NCBI GenBank assembly: GCA_947623455.1
Contig: OX392532.1
Span: 23,906,792-23,970,791 of the forward strand
Direction of reading: 5' to 3'
Source: Mimachlamys varia
Taxonomy: Eukaryota > Mollusca > Bivalvia > Pectinida > Pectinidae
Length of the DNA: 64,000 nucleotides
This document shows positions 13,101 to 25,100 of the stretch, in pieces. The position numbers were made by a program, and so were the translations under genes. The notes beneath the pieces were generated by a model. It searched no databases. It saw only the letters and a list, made by a program, of their open reading frames with translations, and was not told where the DNA came from. The stretch's first letter is position 1; the number at the start of each line of letters is the position of its first letter.

Positions 13101-16100
13101 GAAAGAAATCGGTTGAAAAATGTAGGAGGAGATCTCCGGACAAACAAAAGTTTACGACGGACGTACGGACGGACAACGCCATACCATAATACGTCCCGTC
13201 ATTTTTGACGGGCGTATAAAAAGCAAATTATGGGGTATCCCTGTGACAAGGGAAATTAACTTAATTTGTTATAATTTCTGTACAGAATATATCGTTGGAC
13301 CCAGGCTAAGCTATGAGCAGATAAAAAGAGTTGATGTTCATGATGCCTTAATGAATCACCAAACTCGGTCTGAATGATGTACAGTCTGTATTACTGCTTC
13401 ATATAGCCATACAATATACATGCACCAGTTTTGCAGCATTATAACTTAAACTGCCAGCTGATTTTGACTGAGCAATCAACATTTGTTGGGGAAAACCTGA
13501 TAGGGTTCCCTGTATGTATTCCAAACATTGTTATGTGGGTTTCTAATGGATAGTGATTCTGGCATAAATTTTATTATTATTTATTTTTTAATAAATGTGG
13601 CTTAGATGCAATATCTTGCTGCAGATTCAAAAATAGTAGGTAATATGATGAAAGATATGATCTCCTGATGTACCTTTGTACCAAGATTTCTTTTTTTGGT
13701 TGTTAACTAATGAGTACTGATTCTAGCAACAATTGGTTTGCTTATACGATGGTCATGTACTGTAACAAGTTCAGCTTCGAAGGCAGGTAAGAGAGAAGTC
13801 TTTGCGTATATACAAGACAATTGGGAAGACCGCATATCTTTTTGTCTCTACATATGACAATTTGCTAGGGACCAGGAAGCACATATTGTTGTTGTATGTA
13901 CAAGACAACGGTACCAAAACAGAAAACAAATAAATACATTACTAATTATGCTAGAGCTTATTGATGCATTTATCCATCATGGAAACGGAAATAATTAACA
14001 AAAATATGTTTTTGTACCGTTTAATTATTGCAGCATTGCTGTATGTCAGGTTTTAGACTGGTGTACTTACTGCAGCATTGCTGTACCTCAGGTTTTAGAC
14101 TTGTGTACTTACCACAGCATTGCTGTACCTCAGGTTTAGACTGTGTACTTAATGCAGCATTGCTCTACCTCAGGTTTTAGACTTGTGTACTTACCACAGC
14201 ATTGCTGTACCTCAGGTTTAGACTGTGTACTTAATGCAGCATTGCCATACCTCAGGTTTTAGACTGTGTTCTTACTGCAGCATTGCCATACCTCAGGCTT
14301 TAGACTAGTGTACTTACTGCAGCATTGCTGTACCTCAGGTTTAGACTGTGTACTTAATGCAGCATTGCCATACCTCAGGTTTTAGACTGTGTTCTTACTG
14401 CAGCATTGCCATACCTCAGGCTTTAGACTAGTGTACTTACTGCAGCATTGCTGTACCTCAGGTCTTTAGACTCTGTACTTACTGCAGCATTGCTGTACTT
14501 CAGGTTTTAGACTGTGTACTTACTGCAGCATTCTTGTACCTCATGTTTTGGACTGTATACTTACTCCAGCATTGCTGAACCTTAGGTTTTAGACTGTGTA
14601 CTTACTGCAGCATTGTTGTACCTCAGGTTTTGGACTGTATACTAACTCCAGCATTGCTGAACCTTAGGTTTTAGACTGTGTAATTACTGCAGCATTGCTG
14701 TACCTCAGGTTTTAGACTGGTGTACTTACTGCAGCATTGCTGTACATCAGGTTTTAGACTGTGTAATTACCGCAGCATTGCTGTACCTCAGGTTTTTGAC
14801 TGTGTACTTACTGCAGCTTTGCTGTTCCTCAGGTTTTAGACTGTGTAATTACTGCAGCATTGCTGTACCTCAGGTTTTAGACTGTGTAATTACCGCAGCA
14901 TTGCTGTACCTCAGGTTTTAGACTGTGTACTTACTGCAGCATTGCTGTACATCAGGTTTTAAACTGTGTAATTACTGCAGCATTGCTGTACCTCAGGTTT
15001 TAGACTGTGTAATTACTGCAGCATTGCTGTACATCAGGTTTTAGACTGGTGTACTTACTGCAGCATTGCTGTACCTCAGGTTTTAGACTGGTGTACTTAC
15101 CACAGCATTGCTGTACCTCAGGTTTTAGACTGTGCACTTACTGCAACATTGCTGTACCTCAAGTTTTGGACTGTGTACTTACTGCAGCATTGTTGTACCT
15201 CAGGTTTTGGACTGTATACTTACTCAAGTATTGCTGAACCTTAGGTTTTAGACTGGTGTACTTACTGCAGCATTGCTGTACATCAGATTTTAGACTGGTG
15301 TACTTACTGCAGCATTGCTGTACATCAGGTTTTAGACTGGTGTACTTACTGCAGCATTGCTGTACATCAGGTTTTAGACTGGTGTACTTACTGCAGCATT
15401 GCTGTACATCAGGTTTTAGACTGGTGTACTTACTGCAGCATTGCTGTACGTCAGGTTTTAGACTGGTGTACTTACTGCAGCATTGCTGTACGTCAGGTTT
15501 TAGACTTGTGTACTTACCACAGCATTTCTGTACCTCAGGTTTTAGACTGTGTACTTACTGCAGTATTGCTGTACCTCAGGTTTTTGACTGTGTACTTACT
15601 GCAGCATTGCTGTACCTCAGGTTTTAGACTGTGCACTTACTGCAACATTGCTGTACCTCAAGTTCTGGACTGTGTACTTACTGCAGCATTGCTGTCCATC
15701 AGGTTTTAGACTGTGTGCTTACTGCAGCTTTGCTATACTTCAGGTTTTAGACCGGTGTACTTACTGCAGCATTGCTGTACGGCAGGTTTTAGACTGGTGT
15801 ACTTCCCACAGCATTGCTGTACCTCAGGTTTTAGACTGTTCACTTACTGCAACATTGCTGTACATCAGGGTTTGACTGGTGTACTTACTGCAGCATTGCT
15901 GTACCTCAGGTTTTAGACTGTGCACTTACTGCAACATTGCTGTACCTCAAGGTTTGGACTGTGTACTTACTGCAGCATTGCTGTATGTTAGGATTTGGAC
16001 AGTGTACATATTGCAGCATTGCTGTTCCTCAGGTTTTAGACTGTGTAATTACTGCAGCATTGCTGTACCTCAGGTTTTGGACCGGTGTACTTAATGCAGC

Positions 16101-19100
16101 ATTGCTGTACCTCAGGTTTTAGACTGGTGTACTTACTGCAGCAATGCTGTACCTCAGGTTTTGACCATGTACTTACTGCAGCATTGCTGTACCTCAGGTT
16201 TTAGACTGTGTACTTACTGCAGCATTGCTGTACCTCAGGTTTTAGACTGTGTACTTACTGCAGCATTGCTGTACCTCAGGTTTTAGACTGGTGTACTTAC
16301 TGCAGCATTGCTGTACCTCAGGTTTTAGACTGTGTACTTACTGCAGCATTGCTGTACCTCAGGTTTTAGACGGGTGTACTTACTGCAGCATTGCTGTACC
16401 TCAGGTTTTAGATATGTGTACTAACTGCAGCATTGCTGTACCTTAGGTTTTAGACCGGTGTACTTACTGCAGCATTGCTGTACCCCAAGTTTTGGACTGT
16501 GTACTTACTGCAGCATTGCTGTACATCAGGTTTTAGACTGTGTAATTACTGCAGCATTGCTGTACCTCAGGTTTTAGACTGTGTAATTACCGCAGCATTG
16601 CTGTACCTCAGGTTTTAGACTGTGTACTTACTGCAGCATTGCTGTACATCAGGTTTTAAACTGTGTAATTACTGCAGCATTGCTGTACCTCAGGTTTTAG
16701 ACTGTGTAATTACTGCAGCATTGCTGTACATCAGGTTTTAGACTGGTGTACTTACTGCAGCATTGCTGTACCTCAGGTTTTAGACTGGTGTACTTACCAC
16801 AGCATTGCTGTACCTCAGGTTTTAGACTGTGCACTTACTGCAACATTGCTGTACCTCAAGTTTTGGACTGTGTACTTACTGCAGCATTGTTGTACCTCAG
16901 GTTTTGGACTGTATACTTACTCAAGTATTGCTGAACCTTAGGTTTTAGACTGGTGTACTTACTGCAGCATTGCTGTACATCAGATTTTAGACTGGTGTAC
17001 TTACTGCAGCATTGCTGTACATCAGGTTTTAGACTGGTGTACTTACTGCAGCATTGCTGTACATCAGGTTTTAGACTGGTGTACTTACTGCAGCATTGCT
17101 GTACATCAGGTTTTAGACTGGTGTACTTACTGCAGCATTGCTGTACGTCAGGTTTTAGACTGGTGTACTTACTGCAGCATTGCTGTACGTCAGGTTTTAG
17201 ACTTGTGTACTTACCACAGCATTTCTGTACCTCAGGTTTTAGACTGTGTACTTACTGCAGTATTGCTGTACCTCAGGTTTTTGACTGTGTACTTACTGCA
17301 GCATTGCTGTACCTCAGGTTTTAGACTGTGCACTTACTGCAACATTGCTGTACCTCAAGTTCTGGACTGTGTACTTACTGCAGCATTGCTGTCCATCAGG
17401 TTTTAGACTGTGTGCTTACTGCAGCTTTGCTATACTTCAGGTTTTAGACCGGTGTACTTACTGCAGCATTGCTGTACGGCAGGTTTTAGACTGGTGTACT
17501 TCCCACAGCATTGCTGTACCTCAGGTTTTAGACTGTTCACTTACTGCAACATTGCTGTACATCAGGGTTTGACTGGTGTACTTACTGCAGCATTGCTGTA
17601 CCTCAGGTTTTAGACTGTGCACTTACTGCAACATTGCTGTACCTCAAGGTTTGGACTGTGTACTTACTGCAGCATTGCTGTATGTTAGGATTTGGACAGT
17701 GTACATATTGCAGCATTGCTGTTCCTCAGGTTTTAGACTGTGTAATTACTGCAGCATTGCTGTACCTCAGGTTTTGGACCGGTGTACTTAATGCAGCATT
17801 GCTGTACCTCAGGTTTTAGACTGGTGTACTTACTGCAGCAATGCTGTACCTCAGGTTTTGACCATGTACTTACTGCAGCATTGCTGTACCTCAGGTTTTA
17901 GACTGTGTACTTACTGCAGCATTGCTGTACCTCAGGTTTTAGACTGTGTACTTACTGCAGCATTGCTGTACCTCAGGTTTTAGACTGGTGTACTTACTGC
18001 AGCATTGCTGTACCTCAGGTTTTAGACTGTGTACTTACTGCAGCATTGCTGTACCTCAGGTTTTAGACGGGTGTACTTACTGCAGCATTGCTGTACCTCA
18101 GGTTTTAGATATGTGTACTAACTGCAGCATTGCTGTACCTTAGGTTTTAGACCGGTGTACTTACTGCAGCATTGCTGTACCCCAAGTTTTGGACTGTGTA
18201 CTTACTGCAGCATTGCTGTACATCAGGTTTTAGACTGTGTGCTTACTGCAGCTTTGCTATACTTCAGGTTTTAGATTGTGTACTTACTGCAGCATTGCTG
18301 TACGGCAGGTTTTAGACTGGTGTACTTACTGCAGCACTGCTGTACGGCAGGTTTTAGACTGGTGTACTTACTGCAGTATTGCTGTAACTCAGGTTTTAGA
18401 CTGGTGTACTTACTGCAGCATGGCTGTACCTCAGGTTTTGGACTGTGTACTTACCACAGCATTGCTGTACCTCAGGTTTTGGACTGTGTACTTACTGCAG
18501 CATTGCTGTACCTCAGGTTTTAGACTGTGTACTTACTGCAGCATTGCTGTACCTCAGGTTTTAGACTGTGTACTTACTGCAGCATTGCTGTACCTCAGGT
18601 TTTAGACTGTTGTACTTACTGCAGCATTGCTGTACCTCAGGTTTTAGACTGTTGTACTTACTGCAGTATTGCTGTACCTCAGGTCTTAGACTGGTGTACT
18701 CTGCCACTCTAGTATCTCCTGTTGTGGAAATTTCCATTCCACGAAAAGATTTTACTGAAATGTTCATTAAAAAAATGATCACTTAACTACAGTCATAATT
18801 TTTTTTTTCTTTTCAAACTCTTAAATCAAGAATACAATCTCATCAGTATCTCATCAGTCCAATATCAATAGAAAGCCTATTGGCTTGTTTAGATGTATGC
18901 ATAATATTTACATATATAATGGTTAAAAAATGTCATACGGCACTTAAAAAAATACTTCAAAATAATTAATTCACCCCTGAGGACATATTTAAACTATTTC
19001 AATTTAAAGGTACCTGGGGTAATATCTCAATGGCCAATATCTTAAAGAGAAATATTTTAGGGCAATATCTTAATGGAAAATATTTTAATGGGCAATATCC

Positions 19101-22100
19101 TAATTATTTCCAATTATTAGAAGCAAGGAAATGTTGTTAAATTCCATTTTAGGACACTGAATACACGTTTGTGTGTTTCAAGACTGTGTACATATTTACA
19201 GTATCACACCTACTTTAGACATTATATGTAAATTTCAGCCTGCAATCAGATGCCATTGTTCACAGACATTTTCCTGTTCAATCACAAGACAGTATCTGGA
19301 GTAACGCAGTACAGATGTACAATTCTTCTTTAGAACAGAATTGAATTGTTTGGCCATGAAAGTATTCCAAGGTCATTCAAATTTATATGACAAAGTTTTC
19401 TTGCACTCCATCTCTGCAGTTAGTTGTAGGCAAATTATGCTGACTCTTGCAGTTTTGGCATTTCAGTACTTAATTAAAATGAACTGTATGAGGAAAAGTA
19501 ACATAAATAACAGGTATTTTAAACTGAAAACCAAAACTTACTTATACATGTAGTGTCAACTGTATTTTCTGGCTTTGCTATGACCAGTTCCCGTCCTGTA
19601 GGTAAAGGTTGAGGACATGCTGGGCCAGCCTCTCTTGATTTGGTGGTGTTGGTATAGGTGCTATCAGAAGGGGCTGATGAAGGCATACTCACTATAGATG
19701 GGTTACGAGACCTAGTATTTTCACTCGATGAATCCCTGAGGCTTTGTTGGGATGATGGAGTAGGGCTTCTATCACCAGAGTAAGCTCTCGTACTGCTACC
19801 TCTGGCAACAAGGTCTCCATTCCTACTCACTGGATGCCCTGCTTTCAAAAAAATATGTGACAGGTTTTATAATAATGTACCATTTATGTTGAATGTTTAT
19901 TTGATACAGTTGCTGCACAATCAATCTTTAATTACACACATTCAATTAATCATTATTAGATTTATTGTATACTTTAAGAAATAAATAGGTTTTTTTTTCA
20001 TATGCATTATGGTGCCAAAACTACCAACCCATAATCGTCACCCATGCATTATTGATTCAGTAATGCACCCCAAAACCCGTATTGGCCCTCTTCACGGAAT
20101 ATCTCTAGATTATACGTCTCATCAAACCATTCAGATCTCTCTGGTTTTGACCTAGCTGCTATGTTACTAAGAAAATGAAAACAAAAAAGATGTCGTCTGG
20201 AAGACGAAGAGATCACGATATGGGAGAAAAAGTTTTGAATTTCTTTACAGCAAGATTGGAAGAGAGGATACATAGCAGTAACAGACAAAGAAAGAATTAT
20301 AGCAGACAATTCTCCATGGCAGTAGTCTTTTTTAGTGGTAATTGTGTCTATTCTTGATGATTAGTGACAATCACTAATCGTTTTGAAAAGGTCGTTAGTG
20401 TTTGAAGTTAATGTTGATATGACAAATAAATAAATCTTATGTAACCCTGGTAAATACTAGCTGTAATATACCTCTCAGCTAGGGAGATCTTAATTCTCTT
20501 TAGCTCAATCGGTTGAGCATAAGACTGGTAGCCAGAGGTTCCAGGTTCGACTCCTAGCGGAGGCATTGAAAAAATAATGACCTCTGTTACACTAATATAG
20601 ACTTAAAACACATGAATAATTTAAATATTAAGTGTTTATTTTCAATTTTGTTGCATTTCATGAGAAAATGAAGTTAATGCAATACACTAAAACATTGGAA
20701 TTATTTATTCTAAATTGCAAAATTATATCTTTTTCTGTGATTTATTACTAAGTATACTATAAAATGGAATAAAACATACCATTTTCCATATCGGACCTAA
20801 TATTGGCCCCCTCGACCAATATGGCCCGTAAGTCTGCTGAGATGCAAAATACAAATTTGCGTTTATGTTCTGAAAGCAAGTTGCAAGATGAAGAGGTTTT
20901 TTGTAGAACAGTTACATGGTTATTAGCACATGCACAGTGGCTATATGTTAATGCATAAATAAGCAGACTTATATTTAACATATTTGATTTGTGCAGTGTA
21001 GTCTATTACCGTGTTGTGGCAGGTGTAGGGTGTGATTCCCGTGGAAACGTGGCTCTATAACTATACCGTTACTAACGGTTAGTTGGTAACTGTTTCGGTA
21101 GGCTATGGTATATATCTGACATAAGGGGCCGTGATTATGACCCAGTACGACTTTAATATATATATATATATAGAGGCATTGTTTTACAGATTTTGTGTTT
21201 TAGTGTGGGTTGCGCACCGTTTTATGTTTGTTGTTGTTGGTGAGAAGGGACTGAGGTTAAACTCATACTTGACATGACACTGGTAGGAGTGGTGTCAGTG
21301 CTTGGCGCGGACTAAACAGGAGTGTTAATGGGCAACAATATAAATTACTGATAATAAAAAAGACATTATAGTCATAGAAACAACTAGGTACCCACGCAAT
21401 TCGCACAACCAGGGAGTGTCTTTTTAATCGGTCATTTATATCACTTTTTATCATGTTTATGACATATATACGCCGAACTATTTAAAATTCAGTTTTGTTC
21501 TTTCTCCAAATTTAAACCTGCAGCAGGTAAAGTCATTCATATCCAGAGAAATCTTTATAACACTCCAATCAAATTAATGTGCAAAGGACTTTTTATAGCT
21601 ATAAACTAGGTCAAGGTCATTTCTGTATTTTAAGAGTGCAAATGACTTTTTTATAGCTATAAAGTAGGTCAAGGTCATTTCTGTTTAAGAAGATTAAAGC
21701 AATCTCTCTCAGGAAGCTACTAGCCAAATATTATAACCCTAGATATTTGGTTCTTAAGAAGATGTTCAAAGAAACAAGTGAACGGAAGACGATAAATTAA
21801 TTAATGGAGGCACGGTGGTCTAGTGGAAGGACGCCGGGCTTGTAACCAAAGGGTTGTTAGTTTGTAGAATGCTAGCTGTGAGCCCAAAATGGCAGTACAG
21901 GTTGTATGCTCCCAAGGGAGTTGATAATGATATTGGCTGGTTGCTATAAGCCTTACAACTACGGATAATAATTTGTGAACCACTTTATTAAAGTGGTAAT
22001 TATATATATAAGAACCTCTAATTATTGTATCAATATTATAATCAAATAAAGAATGTTACACCATACCATAGGCTAACAGGCATTTCGTGAAAATTAACTT

Positions 22101-25100
22101 ACTGAGAGTGGTTTGTGCATCGTCTTTCTTTGCTGAAACAGCTGAAGGCAATGGCCATCCCGAGTCTGCTCCCGTTCGTTGACTTGTGTTGGTATGGATG
22201 GAGGGAGGTGTGCAACCCCTCAGTCCGGTCTTAGACTTTGTAGCATCAGCGTAGGAGCCACTAGTACTGTGGCTGTTGGAATACGTGTTAGAATGTGGAT
22301 TCCAACCGGAGGCTTCTCCCCTGGAAGGTTCCCGGATGGAACGTCTATCCTGGCGGTCGGTTTGCCCACTGGAGGGTCTATCCTGACCAGAATATTCCCA
22401 ACTTGAGCCTCTATCGTCACTCTGTTTTCTTCTAGCACCCCGGTCTTCACGTTCACTCACTTCAAGGAAAACCCCACATCATATAGTAAACTGGACCCTG
22501 TGCTAGACAATAAGGTTTATGACAAACAATTGTTTTTTGACAACTCATCTACATATATCCTCAAAGTTTTGGTGGTTATATGCGACTTTGTACCTTATAA
22601 TCTCGGTACCACATGGAATACTGGTTAAAACTGAAGGCTGTGAACTGCCACCATGTAGATAAAAACTGTTTTATAGAATCAATCACATGGCAGCATAACG
22701 GTAAAATGTACAAGCTTTGATGTCAGTTACTGTTTTTTCATTGATCATCTAATAACAGGTATAAGCCTAGTGATTGGTCAGTTTTCCTAACCTGAAACCA
22801 ATAAAATAGTTAGCAACCTGTGTATGTTTCACTGGCACAGAAATCATAAATGTGGTCATACAACCACTGAGAGGAGAACACTACATAAATCTAGATCTCA
22901 AATCAATATTATACATGTACCTATAGATCACAAGCAGCCCCAATGATATAACATGATATAACCGGGGTACCCTCACACATACTCTCTGCACCTCTGTAAT
23001 ATAGCATAGCAAAATCAGGACTCAGAGTACACCACCTTGTGGATGGGACAAGAAGACTCGTTTGATCCTTTAGGGCTTTACATGAGGTGGTGTCTGACAT
23101 TCTGCTTCCACTAATTATTAGACCTCCACTTGCAATTGGTCACCTGTTCAAGGCCTATCATATGACGGTCAGTTTCCAGGTACTAGACAGGTAGTTTTTC
23201 TCTGAAAACTCTTTCCCACCAAAATCTGGCATGTCCTTAAATGACCATGACATAAAATACAAACAAACTTAACCAAACATTAAAAAATCAGGGATGCAGA
23301 TTAGCAGGGGCCCAGTAGAACAATATGGTCCCTAAAAAATTGTTTGGGTCCCCAGATTTTCAGAAATTTTGCCATTTATTACTACATTTTCTATGTATTG
23401 CAACTTATTTTCTGAAATGAGCTGGGCACCTGACTCAAAACAGTTAACTTCTATCTCTGAAAATATTGTGGTAGTGTTGCAGTTAAAATGACTGGCTTTA
23501 AAGTCAGGGCACTCTTCTGTAGTGTTCAAAGGATAGGTCATTAAATAGCTTAGCAACTGATCAGGTTTATATTTAACCAGAGACAATCAAGACCAATAAA
23601 AACGCTATTCGCATGCCTTCAATTTTGTTATGACATATTGCAGGTAAGCAGAGAGCATGTAAGTGAACATGAATTGTAGTATGTGTAGCGTGGAAATATA
23701 TTTCACACTTATATGTATTAAATTAGAAATGTTGTAGTTTGGTTGTGTTTTGTTTAAGAGTTATATAGTAGTGAGCTAGGTATATGTATACATAGGGTGT
23801 GTATAAGGTGTGTACATGTATGTGTATACACGGGGCAGCAGGGAGCAAGGTTTCCATATAAGGAGTTGTTTACGTACTGTGTTATCGGGAAGCTGTGTAT
23901 TAGGGCCCAGTTTGATTGACAGGTTGCATAAGGCCCGTATAAATTAAGTAACAGATTCCTATTTATAACTAGTGTAAGTCACTGTATTAACCAATCAGAG
24001 AGAGTGAGAAGCGAGCTCTAAGTAGGTCGGAGGAGCGAGAGGAGCAGGGATTAACCAATCAGTGTGAGTGAGGAGCGAGAGAGGAGCCGAATCTAGGTCG
24101 GAGGAGCAGATGTTAGCCAATGAGAATGCAGTATGAAAGTGGTATATAAGGGGTGACAGTAACGGAAACGAGAGAGATAAACTTTACTTTGAGAAATACT
24201 CCACGCAACTTGTGATCGGATTTATGGGATGTACTTAGCGTGTTCTTATAACTACGGAATATATTATGACTGGGAATTATCGCCCGCGGATATTATGTGA
24301 GACAGCGTGCTTTGGATGCTAAGTGTGAACGTGTTTACTTCTGAATGGGATGTATTTGAACTTAATGTATGATATGTTGAACTTCATGGATGTGTTAATA
24401 AAACGATGTGAACTTTAGTCTGGTGTTAGTTGTCCCTGCCGTAGTTAGCTTTCCATCTCGAACTTATATTAATAGCGTCTCGTGTATACCCGAGTGGATA
24501 ACGCTACAAATGGGGGCAGCGGCGGGATGGAATGTTTCATGGCAGGATTAGACTATTTGGATTTTACATCTGTGATAATTTTCAATAATGGATATATCGG
24601 ACACACCAAGGAGACCATCTCAGCGTGGGCTTACTTCACCGAGTGTGCGTCGAAATTTAAATGTTGATTTCGAGGAGAGTGAAGTGGGGAATAGCAATGG
24701 GTCAAGTAGCCCAGCTATGGATACACCGGATGTGAGCGATACTCCGCATGTGGTGCAAAGGACTCCGGGTAGTAGTTATGAATGTGCGACTACTTCACTG
24801 GCGAGAACCACTAACTCACACATAATGGGAAATCAATACAAGGGATTTATTTTGAAATGGATTCTTGTGTTGGGGTGTTTGGGAAGTTGTGTTGGTATTC
24901 TGTACCACAGGTACCCCAACCACGTCATCGTCTGTTTCACTAAGGAGTTTGTAGTGTTGGGAACTCTTGTGATCCTCCTGTTAATCACATGTTCGCTCAT
25001 AGTGAAGTTGTTACGGAATCCCATGATGATAGACATGGTGCAAAATATGTCTCAGGGATTAGATGACGGTGTTACTGGTGTATTGGAGACGCCCAGTCGT

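Larger units (their letters stand above)
14030..18715. repeat. About 41-bp minisatellite array in Z-alpha intron 5
   Basis: Roughly 110 units of 40-42 bp, plus-strand core GTACTTACTGCAGCATTGCT followed by GTACCTCAGGTTTTAGACTG. Units vary by a few substitutions and by an extra G (GACTGGTGT) that makes 42. Between 14829 and 18240 a 1715-bp segment occurs twice with a 1697-bp period and reads identically. It fills most of the intron just upstream of the Z-alpha domain exon. The short ORFs in it are products of the repeat, not genes. Confidence 0.95.

Noticed and set aside
14030..18715. CRISPR-like array of regular short repeats
   Set aside because: Units are contiguous 41-bp tandem repeats with no unique spacers, in an animal intron, with no cas genes. 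It is a minisatellite.
15049..18786. Many overlapping ORFs (QHCCTSGFR-type repeats)
   Set aside because: They arise because 42-bp units lack stops. They shift frame with 41-bp units and are identical in duplicated blocks; they lie in an intron.
20049..20309. Minus-strand ORF ending RSEWFDETYNLEIFREEGQYG, considered as an extra exon of the Z-alpha gene
   Set aside because: After the only plausible acceptor (TTTTCTTAG) the phase-1 frame meets a stop at once; no donor fits. It could be a relic of other coding sequence.
20494..20566. Functional tRNA gene
   Set aside because: The A and B boxes are good but the acceptor and anticodon stems do not pair. Better explained as a SINE head or pseudogene.
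23332..23586. 84-codon minus-strand ORF
   Set aside because: AT-rich composition, no domain, no phase-1 splice boundaries. Likely a chance ORF in intron 2.
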